A DNA stretch of 64,000 nucleotides from Polaromonas sp. (GTDB taxonomy: Bacteria; Pseudomonadota; Gammaproteobacteria; Burkholderiales; Burkholderiaceae_C): assembly GCF_030689685.1 (NCBI RefSeq), contig NZ_JAUYEY010000007.1, forward strand, positions 62,001 to 126,000, given 5' to 3'. The first letter of the stretch is position 1, and each line of letters opens with the position of its first letter. This document shows positions 30,488 to 36,945 of this stretch, one piece after another. Made by a program: the position numbers and the translations under genes. The notes under the pieces are model-generated. The model saw only the letters and a program-made list of their open reading frames with translations, made no database searches and was not told the DNA's origin.

Positions 30488-30676
30488 GGAGCATGGTAAG
30501 TGCATCGTCTCAATGTACCCCCTGATTGCGCCCGGCCTCCTGGCTCGGCCGGCGTAGAGGCCGCAGTAGCTTGCAGGTGCTGGTGTTAGGTGCGTTTTCA
30601 CGCAAGGCAAATAAGGGCTGTAGGGCCAGTTTTTCCCTTGAATTTTTCGGGTTCGTATTTTGTAGAAGAGTCGAAT

Positions 30677-31462
30677 TTAAGAAGCTATTTCTTGAATATC
30701 TACGGTGAAGGTACTGCGGTTGGTACTCGCCTTGTGAAGCTTGAGCGGAACACCTCGGGCCTTGTTCAACTTGCGCACCAATTGGATAACTTTCATAGAT
30801 GCCTGCGAGCCGACGATGATGCCTGTCAAATTTTCGGGTCGGAAAGTCGCTATGCCCGGGCCTTGCGTATATCGAATCAATCGCCATTCACGCTCATATT
30901 TCCAGTGCATGGACTTAGTAAGAACTCCCTTCTCCAGCTTGACTACATTGGAGTCGTACTGCGCAATCTGTGGCCGATCATTCGCATAGGTAACGCGCAT
31001 AGCGTGCTGCATGAGCTTTGCTTGGCCGTCGAATTCAAGGCAGACGCCGCGATGATGGTCCGCATAGTGCGACCACATCAAAATGTCATCTGGAATTTCT
31101 GAGACGCAGTAAATCCCGGTTGTTGCGCGAACAACCCTCGCATGTTCGTCTTGAATGGTGTTTCTCACGGTTTGATTGCGGGGATTGCGGGTGGGGTCAG
31201 CAATCATCTGTTCTGCGTCGGCGCGAAGTTCCGCATCTGTCATCGCTGGCCCATGTTTTCTTGCGAGGTAGATGTAGTTCTCCATCAGCTCTTCGTCAGT
31301 ACCAGTCTCGTCAGCAAAACAGACCGTGCAGTCAAACGGGTCGTTGAATGAGCTCGCCGGTGCGAAGTAGATCTCGTTGTGCAAGACCGTTCGCTCCAGG
31401 TACATCGCGGTATCTCCAGCAGCATGCCGGTACTTGAAGAACCTTTTGGGAGGGAGTGTCAT
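30677..31462 (-). CDS. DUF2971 protein
   Basis: A 261-residue protein with the DUF2971 layout: FFKYRHAAGDTAMYLERTVLHNEIYFAPASSFNDPFDC at the N-terminus, then ILMWSHYADHHRGVCLEFD and WKYEREWRLI. These conserved His, Tyr, Glu and Arg residues suggest an enzymatic or ligand-binding core, but no activity is established to my knowledge. DUF2971 genes are frequent in defence or mobile regions. It is placed between the RNB gene and a run of toxin-antitoxin modules. Confidence 0.85.
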   Translation of the reverse strand: MTLPPKRFFKYRHAAGDTAMYLERTVLHNEIYFAPASSFNDPFDCTVCFADETGTDEELMENYIYLARKHGPAMTDAELRADAEQMIADPTRNPRNQTVRNTIQDEHARVVRATTGIYCVSEIPDDILMWSHYADHHRGVCLEFDGQAKLMQHAMRVTYANDRPQIAQYDSNVVKLEKGVLTKSMHWKYEREWRLIRYTQGPGIATFRPENLTGIIVGSQASMKVIQLVRKLNKARGVPLKLHKASTNRSTFTVDIQEIAS

Positions 31463-31500
31463 GGGCTTTAGCCTTGAGTTTGGAGTATCACTTCACGAAA

Positions 31501-31618
31501 TGCATCACCTTCGCCGCATTGACCGTCACCGCTCCAAAACACAGGCGAATGCCATTCTGGCTCGCCATCTGCACCCACTTCGATCAGCTCAGACACGCGG
31601 GTCATGCTGCGGCGCTTA
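31501..31618 (-). pseudogene. codA remnant 1 with internal deletion
   Basis: 31501-31577 matches the intact cytosine deaminase gene at 50622-50699 (CACCxTGCGCCGCATTGAC and following). The match then jumps about 97 bases and continues at 31578-31618, which matches 50796-50836 (coding KRRGMTRVPEL). No start, stop or domain is retained. It lies downstream of higA, in the orientation of codA. Confidence 0.75.
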
Positions 31619-31667
31619 GCTGAGGTGTGCTGTCTCGGAAGTGTTGGATTGATCAGCGGACTGTCAC

Positions 31668-31991
31668 TCACGCGCCGAGTGCGAATCCTTCGGCATTGGT
31701 CATCACTTCGACTTCCTTCATGATAGTTTTTGCTTTTGCCTTCTCGGCAATCTTCAAGTCATACATCGTCTGCAGGTTCATCCATGACTGGGCGTCACCA
31801 CCAAAACAGCGCTCCAGGCGCAAAGCCGTCTCAGGCGTTATGCCTCGTTCTTCTTTCACGATTTCATTGATGCGTGACGCTGTTACCCCGAGCTTTTTGG
31901 ACAGTGCGTTGGCTGTCATGTTCAGGGGCACCAGGTATTCTTCCCGAAGTATTTCTCCGGGGTGGATGGGGCGCATTCCGTTCTTGATCAT
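31668..31991 (-). CDS. higA: HigA-family antitoxin
   Basis: A 107-residue antitoxin of the HigA (VapI-like) type. The N-terminal MIKNGMRPIHPGEILREEYLVPLNMTANALSKKLGVTASRINEIVKEERGI is the characteristic HTH region, and ALRLERCFGGDAQSWMNLQTMYDLKIA follows. It lies 34 bases downstream of higB, the inverted toxin-first order typical of hig loci. The antitoxin should also repress the promoter in complex with the toxin. Confidence 0.93.
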   Translation of the reverse strand: MIKNGMRPIHPGEILREEYLVPLNMTANALSKKLGVTASRINEIVKEERGITPETALRLERCFGGDAQSWMNLQTMYDLKIAEKAKAKTIMKEVEVMTNAEGFALGA

Positions 31992-32010
31992 AAGTAGTGC
32001 CTTTCAAAAG

Positions 32011-32025
32011 TCGTGAGCAAGGCGC
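32011..32025. other. higB-higA junction, duplicated downstream of abiE
   Basis: This short spacer and the last codons of higB recur at 34296-34339, where they are not part of a complete gene. The duplication is described under the higB remnant. Confidence 0.5.
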
Positions 32026-32304
32026 TCAGTGATAGTCAACGATTTCCACAGCCTTGGCGCCTTCATCGGTCCAGACAAAGCAAAGACGCCATTGGTCGTT
32101 AATCCGGATGCTGTGCTGACCTGCACGATTACCGACCAATGCCTCCAGTCGATTGCCGGGGGGTGATTTCAAAAAATCCAAGGTAACAGCCGCCTCAAGC
32201 ATGGTCAATTTTCGTGTTGCCGACTTCAAAATACCTGAAAAAACAGCTGATTTTCCGGCTTTGAACAGAGTCTCAGTTTCCTCGCATTTGAATGAAACTA
32301 TCAT
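32026..32304 (-). CDS. higB: HigB-family mRNA interferase toxin
   Basis: A 92-residue RelE-superfamily ribonuclease that cleaves mRNA at the ribosome. MIVSFKCEETETLFKAGKS begins the protein, and LEALVGNRAGQHSIRINDQWRLCFVWTDEGAKAVEIVDYH carries the conserved Arg, Asn and terminal Tyr-His typical of HigB. The ATG at 32304 follows an AT-rich leader with an inverted repeat; the longer frame to 32478 is not coding-like. higA follows, forming a complete module. Confidence 0.92.
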   Translation of the reverse strand: MIVSFKCEETETLFKAGKSAVFSGILKSATRKLTMLEAAVTLDFLKSPPGNRLEALVGNRAGQHSIRINDQWRLCFVWTDEGAKAVEIVDYH

Positions 32305-32323
32305 AGAGAAAATTGTACATCGT

Positions 32324-32340
32324 TTATCGGTAGTCGATAA
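32324..32340. promoter_or_regulatory. Candidate higBA operator
   Basis: TTATCG-GTAGT-CGATAA is a perfect 6-base inverted repeat with a 5-base spacer, 20 bases upstream of higB. This is the expected place for a HigA-bound operator. Confidence 0.6.
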
Positions 32341-32359
32341 TAAATTTGCAAGACTTTTT

Positions 32360-32420
32360 CGAATGCGACGTTGACGCCTGCGGCCATGAGTTCGGGCGCG
32401 AAGGTCATGCCGCGGCGCTT
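32360..32420 (-). pseudogene. codA remnant 2
   Basis: A 61-bp segment roughly 87% identical by eye to 50776-50836 of the intact codA. On the minus strand it still reads KRRGMTFAPELMAAGVNVAF. It abuts the stop codon of abiEii on one side and the higBA promoter on the other, with no spare sequence. Confidence 0.8.
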
Positions 32421-33331
32421 CAGCGCATCCGCTTTTGCAGCTCCTGCGACTGTGCCTGAAACTTTTTCGGGTCTGCATCTTTCAGCTTTTGGAGGTTGTC
32501 TAGCTTCCAGCGGATGGCGGGTAGTTGGTCCAGATGGGGGATGCTCAGCTTGCCCCAGTCAGGCTGCGCGGCGGCAAGGGAAATCAAGAAGTTTTTTTCG
32601 TCCGCATCCAGGCCGCCATGAATTTCCGCCACCAAGCGCTCGCGGGCGTCAAGCAGCGCCTTGATCGGCACTTTTTGGGTGGTCATGCCGTCGAAGTTGT
32701 TGTCGTATTCGTACTGGATGTCGCGCATGGCCGGAAACAGTACTTCGTGAATCGGTCGGTTGTGGCTGGCCAGGTACACCACAAAGGCGCGCCGGATTCC
32801 CGGCGTGAGGCCTTCGTGCTCGAACAGTTGCATGACATCGAAAAGGTCGCGCGGGTGTTGCCGGTCGAGCGCCGCCACGAGCTTGCCGCCGTACACGTCC
32901 TCGCGGGAGACGACGGGGATGTCCACTTCAGCCAGCAGCGTGTCGCCGGCTGCTTGTGTAAGAGGCAAGGTTGCCACCGGGTTGACGGTGCCGCGCATCA
33001 CGAAGTTCACTTCAACCTTGACGAGAATATTGCCGCGGGTGAGCTGTAGCCGGGTCTCTTGCCCGTCGTTGCCGGGGGCCGTCACCTGGAAGCCGGCGGC
33101 CTGAAGACGCTTGCGGCCTTCTGCCAGGGCGCTGTCGATGCGCTTGCGTGCTGCAGCCCATTGCAAGGTATGGTCCGGCAGCACCAAGTCCAAATCTACA
33201 GACAAGCGGGGCATGTCCCGGAAGAACAGGTTGATGGCGGTGCCGCCTTTGAGGGCGAAGGTGTCGTCAAAAAAGACGTGTGGCGCTGCGGCGACCAGCG
33301 CCTTGGCCGTGTCGAGGTAAGTCGGGTTCAT
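32420..33331 (-). CDS. abiEii: AbiEii nucleotidyltransferase toxin
   Basis: A 303-residue type IV toxin, the nucleotidyltransferase of the AbiE phage-abortive-infection system. The fold is recognised from FALKGGTAINLFFRDMPRLSVDLDLVLPD near residues 25-53 (GGTA, then RxSxDxD, the metal and nucleotide-binding residues). REDVYGGKLVAALDRQHPRDLFDVMQLF is the downstream conserved block. Both motifs are intact, so it should be active. The start overlaps the abiEi stop as ATGA. Its own stop falls exactly at the edge of a codA fragment. Confidence 0.93.
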   Translation of the reverse strand: MNPTYLDTAKALVAAAPHVFFDDTFALKGGTAINLFFRDMPRLSVDLDLVLPDHTLQWAAARKRIDSALAEGRKRLQAAGFQVTAPGNDGQETRLQLTRGNILVKVEVNFVMRGTVNPVATLPLTQAAGDTLLAEVDIPVVSREDVYGGKLVAALDRQHPRDLFDVMQLFEHEGLTPGIRRAFVVYLASHNRPIHEVLFPAMRDIQYEYDNNFDGMTTQKVPIKALLDARERLVAEIHGGLDADEKNFLISLAAAQPDWGKLSIPHLDQLPAIRWKLDNLQKLKDADPKKFQAQSQELQKRMR

Positions 33332-34056
33332 TTCAACACCAGCAGGCCATCGCGGGAACGCGATACCCAAGGTGACTTGCTTCTGGCGGGCAGGTCTTCG
33401 GCACTGAGCTTTGCCTCCCAAGGCAATTGCAGTTCGTGGCCCAGTTGCAAACACAGGCGCACCGTCTTGACACTCGTGCACTGCAGAAGCAACTGCTTGA
33501 GCACCCTGGAACGCAGGTGGTGCGTGGTGCCGGCAATCTCGCGTGCCTCTTGCATGGGCTGGCGCAGACCCACCTCGCTGAGCATTTCCAAAAGCGCACG
33601 TTCGGGCGAAGAGAGCAGCGCGTCGCTGTTGGCATGGGGTTGGACGTGCAGTAGCTGCCCCGGCGTTTCGCGGAACAGGCGCTTGCGGCGGTATTCGGCA
33701 GGAAAACGTTCGGTAAACCATGCGGGCAGAGTGGCAGTTTCCCAGCCGTAGAGCTGCAAGGTCGGCTTGAGGGAAACGTATTGGCGCAATCCGTGCCAAT
33801 CGAGCGCGGTCTTACCACCAACGTGCAGGCCTTCGACGCCTTTTTGCAAAACCGAAAGGCAACGATGCAGGTCCAGGACATCGTTCGCACGGGCATAGAC
33901 GCCTTGGCTGAGCCGTGTCAGCCAGCCAGCCTTCGCGTACTGGCCAGCCAGGTTGCTGGAGATTCCTAGATCGGCCAATGTGGCCGAAGTTAAAGGCGTG
34001 CCTGCGGGAACCTGTATGTACAGAGTGTTTAGTTTGTTTCGTTTTTCGGTAGTCAC
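33328..34056 (-). CDS. abiEi: AbiEi antitoxin
   Basis: A 242-residue antitoxin and autorepressor of the AbiE system. The N-terminal winged helix-turn-helix (residues 18-75, TPLTSATLADLGISSNLAGQYAKAGWLTRLSQGVYARAND) is followed by the AbiEi_3 C-terminal domain (HVGGKTALDWHGLRQYV, SSPERALLEMLSEV). It starts with GTG at 34056. Palindromes sharing TGTGA/TCACA half-sites surround this start. The order antitoxin-toxin with a 4-base overlap is standard. Confidence 0.93.
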   Translation of the reverse strand: MTTEKRNKLNTLYIQVPAGTPLTSATLADLGISSNLAGQYAKAGWLTRLSQGVYARANDVLDLHRCLSVLQKGVEGLHVGGKTALDWHGLRQYVSLKPTLQLYGWETATLPAWFTERFPAEYRRKRLFRETPGQLLHVQPHANSDALLSSPERALLEMLSEVGLRQPMQEAREIAGTTHHLRSRVLKQLLLQCTSVKTVRLCLQLGHELQLPWEAKLSAEDLPARSKSPWVSRSRDGLLVLK

Positions 34057-34063
34057 ACTGTGA
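34053..34063. promoter_or_regulatory. Candidate AbiEi operator, proximal
   Basis: TCACACTGTGA is an 11-bp palindrome overlapping the abiEi GTG start. It shares its half-site with the 14-bp palindrome 47 bases upstream. Confidence 0.55.
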
Positions 34064-34070
34064 TTTTATG

Positions 34071-34086
34071 AATATTTCTAAATATT
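34071..34086. promoter_or_regulatory. AT-rich inverted repeat upstream of abiEi
   Basis: AATATTTCTAAATATT has 7-base arms around two bases. It lies between the two TGTGA-type palindromes and probably spans the core promoter. Confidence 0.4.
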
Positions 34087-34109
34087 GCATTCGACCTATT
34101 TCATTTATT

Positions 34110-34123
34110 CTGTGAATTCACAG
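34110..34123. promoter_or_regulatory. Candidate AbiEi operator, distal
   Basis: CTGTGAATTCACAG is a perfect 14-bp palindrome 54 bases upstream of abiEi. Paired repeats upstream of the gene fit known cooperative binding by AbiEi antitoxins. Confidence 0.55.
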
Positions 34124-34205
34124 TAAATCTGTGGTTCTGATGCAAATTTCAAATTATTGGTATCACGCTTGCGACCTTCCTGAAAGCTTCAGTCTCGCGC
34201 CACCT

Positions 34206-34295
34206 CCGCCACCTCCGCCACCTCCGCCAACAGCGCTCCCTTTTTCCAAACCTACAGCCGATTCGACCGCAAGCGGACAGTCTCCGTCACATCCC
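34206..34295 (-). pseudogene. codA remnant 3 (C-terminal part)
   Basis: Matches 50474-50563 of codA, the region coding for the C-terminal strand set (RLRANRLKVWRKGRLLAEMAEV). Identity is lower (about three quarters by eye). A short CACCTCCGC triplet-like expansion is present at its left end. It follows the abiE promoter and is joined directly to a higB remnant. Confidence 0.7.
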
Positions 34296-34339
34296 GTCGT
34301 GAGTACGGCGCTCACTGATATTCAACGATTTCCGTAGCC
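34296..34339 (-). pseudogene. higB 3'-end remnant
   Basis: A 44-bp segment that matches the last codons of higB and the following spacer (32011-32053), including the block TCAACGATTTCC. The rest of higB is absent. It sits between a codA fragment and the Phd/VapC promoter, a copy of the higB/codA junction pattern seen 2 kb to the left. Confidence 0.65.
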
Positions 34340-34376
34340 GGGGGATTTCACTGAAATTTGCTTGATCTGCTAAACT

Positions 34377-34388
34377 AGTCAGATGACT
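34377..34388. promoter_or_regulatory. Candidate phd-vapC operator
   Basis: AGTCA-GA-TGACT is a palindrome 19 bases before the antitoxin start. It is set in ACTAGTCAGATGACTGGT, where the symmetry extends imperfectly. Confidence 0.5.
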
Positions 34389-34406
34389 GGTCAAAAGGAG
34401 TGTCGT

Positions 34407-34664
34407 ATGAAAGTCTGGCCCGTGCAAGACGCGAAGGCGCGTTTTAGTGAATTTCTCGATGCATGCCTGACAGCCGGGCCGCAGATGGTGACGCGGCGAG
34501 GGGCTGAGGCGGCGGTGCTTGTTCCGGCTGCGGAGTGGAAGCGGCTGCAGTCTGCGGCCAAACCCTCGCTCAAAGAGCTGTTGCTGTCTGAAGCCGCGCG
34601 TACGGAGTTCCTGGTGCCAAAGCGCGGTGCTGCTCGCCGGCGACGCACTGAAGCTTTCAAGTAA
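34407..34664 (+). CDS. Phd/YefM-family antitoxin
   Basis: An 85-residue antitoxin. The start at 34407 is set by AAGGAG 7 bases upstream; an ATG 24 bases earlier lacks one. MKVWPVQDAKARFSEFLDACLTAGPQMVTRRGAEAAVLVPAAEWKRL is the dimeric Phd/YefM DNA-binding fold. The Arg-rich C-terminus (GAARRRRTEAFK) should wrap the toxin. It precedes a PIN-domain toxin by 19 bases. Phd-type antitoxins with VapC-type toxins are a known mix-and-match pairing. Confidence 0.9.
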   Translation: MKVWPVQDAKARFSEFLDACLTAGPQMVTRRGAEAAVLVPAAEWKRLQSAAKPSLKELLLSEAARTEFLVPKRGAARRRRTEAFK

Positions 34665-34683
34665 AGCATCGAACTAAAGCGCC

Positions 34684-35094
34684 ATGTACCTTTTGGACAC
34701 AAATGTCATCTCTGAATTGCGCCGACCCCGGCCACATGGCGCGGGGATCGCCTGGCTCGAGTCGGTTGCTGACATTGATTTGCATGTTTCAGCGGTGAGT
34801 CTGGGCGAAATCCAGGCCGGGATTGAGATCACGCGGGATCAGAACGAGGCCAAGGCGCTTGAGATCGAGCGCTGGGCCGATCTGATGGCGGCGTCGTACA
34901 ACGTATTGCCCATGGACGCAGAGGCCTTCCGCATCTGGGCAAAGCTCATGCACCGCCGCTCCGACACCTTGTATGAGGACGCAATGATCGCAGCGACCGC
35001 AATTCGACATCAGCTGACGGTGGTCACGCGCAACGCCGCAGATTTTTCTACTTTTGGCGTTCAACTGCTCAACCCATTTGAGTCACCCGTTTGA
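34684..35094 (+). CDS. vapC: PIN-domain VapC-type toxin
   Basis: A 136-residue ribonuclease toxin. The PIN acidic residues are visible: Asp in MYLLDTNVISEL (residue 5), Glu in VSLGEIQAGIE (about 41), Asp in TLYEDAMIAATA (about 99) and Asp in TRNAADF (about 117). This FitB-like subgroup cleaves tRNA or mRNA. All four positions are retained. It is the distal gene of the antitoxin-toxin pair. Confidence 0.92.
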   Translation: MYLLDTNVISELRRPRPHGAGIAWLESVADIDLHVSAVSLGEIQAGIEITRDQNEAKALEIERWADLMAASYNVLPMDAEAFRIWAKLMHRRSDTLYEDAMIAATAIRHQLTVVTRNAADFSTFGVQLLNPFESPV

Positions 35095-35109
35095 ATCCGA
35101 AGCGGGTCT

Positions 35110-35234
35110 AATTCCCCGCCCCTTGGGGCGTACGGAAAACGACAGTGTCCGAAGGGCACTGTAAAACGAAGACGAGCCGCGAAGCGTGTGAGGCATAGTG
35201 CAGCCAATACCCCGCCCCTTGGGGCGGGGAAATT
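35110..35234. mobile_element. MITE-like element with CCCCGCCCC termini
   Basis: A 125-bp unit with inverted ends (AATTCCCCGCCCC at the left, GGGGCGGGGAAATT at the right). Each end is itself a hairpin (CGCCCC-TT-GGGGCG and CCCCGCCCC-TT-GGGGCGGGG). The interior has a further stem ACAGTG...CACTGT and no ORF. It starts 16 bases after the vapC stop, and the right hairpin could terminate vapC transcription. Confidence 0.6.
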
Positions 35235-35348
35235 TATTCTGCCGTAGCTGACTTCTGAAGAGTGAAAACGTCTGATGGCCATGCCTGGTCAATCGACTTC
35301 CAAGCCCCAGGCGAGCGATGACTACCTGCTGATGCAAACGATGCCCGA

Positions 35349-35366
35349 GGCATTAGGGTAAATGCC
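35349..35366 (+). promoter_or_regulatory. Hairpin with ANTAR-type hexaloop, candidate leader P1
   Basis: GGCATT-AGGGTA-AATGCC folds into a perfect 6-bp stem with a six-base loop having A at position 1 and G at position 4. That is the loop pattern I recall for RNA targets of ANTAR antiterminators. AmiR, an ANTAR protein, is encoded at the far end of the cluster. Confidence 0.4.
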
Positions 35367-35430
35367 AATATTCGAAATTCACTCCAGCGCTATATTTCTT
35401 CCCAGACGACGCACCGTCAATATACTTTTA

Positions 35431-35462
35431 ACGACCTGCTGCCAATACTGCCAGCAAGTCGT
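35431..35462 (+). promoter_or_regulatory. Second leader hairpin, candidate P2
   Basis: ACGACCTGCTG and CAGCAAGTCGT pair with one mismatch. The inner part can close on the hexaloop AATACT, which has A at position 1 but not G at position 4. It ends 5 bases before a strong terminator. Confidence 0.35.
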
Positions 35463-35467
35463 AAGGC

Positions 35468-35506
35468 AAAAAAGCCCGAACCGGTTTATCCGGTTCGGGC
35501 TTTTTT
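35468..35506. terminator. Strong intrinsic terminator upstream of the amide cluster
   Basis: Six A's, GCCCGAACCGG, loop TTTAT, CCGGTTCGGGC and six T's. It lies 169 bases before the first transporter gene. It either ends vapC transcription or works as an attenuator of the amide cluster. Confidence 0.9.
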
Positions 35507-35589
35507 GTTCTGGCCGTTTTCTTCGTGATTTTTTATCAGGCTGTGAGAGCAGTCGAGGCGGAGCTTTGCCTCTGGAAAAACGCGGCTGT

Positions 35590-35617
35590 CGTGTATGAAA
35601 ACGTTATCTCATACACG
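35590..35617. promoter_or_regulatory. Spaced inverted repeat before urtA-like gene
   Basis: CGTGTATGA, ten bases, TCATACACG: perfect 9-base arms 58 bases before the transporter start. It suits an operator for a dimeric regulator or a leader hairpin. No matching regulator gene is identified in the window apart from amiR. Confidence 0.5.
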
Positions 35618-35674
35618 TCGATTTCAAGAGTGTTCGCAGGTCAACATCAACCGTATAGTAACAAGGAGAAATAG

Positions 35675-36865
35675 ATGAGCCAATTCAATCGACGCCGTTT
35701 CATGAAAACCGGCGGGACCATGATGGTGCTAGGGACCGCCTCCGGTGCCTCGCTATTGCCGAGCCTGGCCAGTGCGCAGGAAACGGTAAAACTGGGTTTA
35801 CTTCATTCACTGTCGGGCACCATCGCCATTGCCGAGGCCGCACTGGTTGACGCCGAAAAAATGGCCATTGATGAGATCAATGCTGCTGGTGGTGTGATGG
35901 GGCGCAAGATCGAAGCGGTTGTAGAAGATGGCGCAAGCGATTGGCCCACCTTTGCTGAAAAAACCAAAAAATTGCTACAACGCGACAAGGTCGCGGCCAT
36001 CGTTGGCTGCTACACCTCGGCATCGCGCAAAGCGGTGCTGCCGGTACTCAACCAGATGAAAGGCTTGCTGTACTACCCGACCTACTACGAAGGCCAGGAA
36101 CAGGACAAGTCAGTCATCTACACATCGCAGGAAGCTACCCAATCGGTGATCACGGCCATGGAGTGGATCGCAAAGGAGCAGGGCAAGACATTCTTTCTGG
36201 TGGGTTCCGACTACATCTATCCGCGGACCTGCAACAAAATCGCCAGGCCCACCATTGCCCGTGTCGGGGGTAAAGTCGTTGGCGAAGAATACGCGCCGTT
36301 GGGTCACACTGAATTTTCGTCAATCATCAACAAAATCAAGGCGGCCAAGCCGGACTGGATTTACTCTACCGTTGTAGGCGGAAGCAATGTCGCCTTTTAC
36401 AAACAACTGAAGGCGGCGGGTCTCGATGGCACAAAGCAGAAACTGTTGTCTACCGTTGTCTCTGAAAATGAAATTGACGGTATTGGCAAAGAAAATGCCG
36501 TGGGCTATTACGCCTGCATGGGCTACTTCCAGAGCCTGGTAAATCCGCAAAACGAGCGCTTCGTCAAAGCGCTGAAGGCTAAATATGGGCAGGACCGGGT
36601 GGTCGGGGACCCGATGCAGTGCGCTTACAACGCGGTTTATTTGTGGAAGCTGGCAGCCGAAAAAGCCAAATCCTTTGACGTTCAAAAGGTGATCGCAGCG
36701 TCATCCGGCCTCGAATTTGCCGCCCCCGAGGGCAAGATTCGCATCCACGCAACCAACCACCATGTCGCGAAAAAAGTCCGTATTGGGAAGGCCCGCAGCG
36801 ATGGGCAGTTCGATATCGTCTATGAGTCAGGCGTGATTGAGCCTAATCCATTCCCCAAACTCTGA
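35675..36865 (+). CDS. urtA: Urea/amide-type ABC transporter substrate-binding protein
   Basis: A 396-residue periplasmic binding protein of the UrtA/FmdD branch. A twin-arginine-like signal (RRRFMKTGGTMMVLG, cleaved near ASAQE) precedes the mature start VKLGLLHSLSGTIAIAEAALVDAEKMAIDEINAAGGV. GCYTSASRKAVLPVLNQM, LYYPTYYEGQE and GSDYIYPRTCNK are family landmarks. It shares this fold with the cytoplasmic AmiC-like protein later in the cluster. Next to an aliphatic amidase, short-chain amides (or urea) are the likely ligands. AAGGAG precedes the start. The symbol is by family. Confidence 0.85.
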   Translation: MSQFNRRRFMKTGGTMMVLGTASGASLLPSLASAQETVKLGLLHSLSGTIAIAEAALVDAEKMAIDEINAAGGVMGRKIEAVVEDGASDWPTFAEKTKKLLQRDKVAAIVGCYTSASRKAVLPVLNQMKGLLYYPTYYEGQEQDKSVIYTSQEATQSVITAMEWIAKEQGKTFFLVGSDYIYPRTCNKIARPTIARVGGKVVGEEYAPLGHTEFSSIINKIKAAKPDWIYSTVVGGSNVAFYKQLKAAGLDGTKQKLLSTVVSENEIDGIGKENAVGYYACMGYFQSLVNPQNERFVKALKAKYGQDRVVGDPMQCAYNAVYLWKLAAEKAKSFDVQKVIAASSGLEFAAPEGKIRIHATNHHVAKKVRIGKARSDGQFDIVYESGVIEPNPFPKL

Positions 36866-36945
36866 TGGTCTGACTCCTGCCAGCGGACGGGGTCGGTGAA
36901 CCGGTCCCGCCCGGCTGCAGTTTTTTCCGCAAGTGGGGGTTTGGC

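Larger units (their letters stand above)
35095..35674. other. Gene-free stretch between vapC and the amide cluster
   Basis: No gene with coding character was found. It holds a 125-bp MITE-like element, two hairpins, a strong terminator and a spaced inverted repeat, each listed separately. The promoter of the 11-kb amide cluster must lie here. Confidence 0.6.

Noticed and set aside
34206-34235. Possible short tandem repeat of CACCTCCGC
   Set aside because: Part of the codA remnant; the intact gene has the same CTCCGCCA motif twice, so it is expanded from coding sequence rather than a separate microsatellite or CRISPR.
35362-35598. 78-residue open frame upstream of urtA
   Set aside because: It spans the hairpins and the terminator, so it is not a gene.
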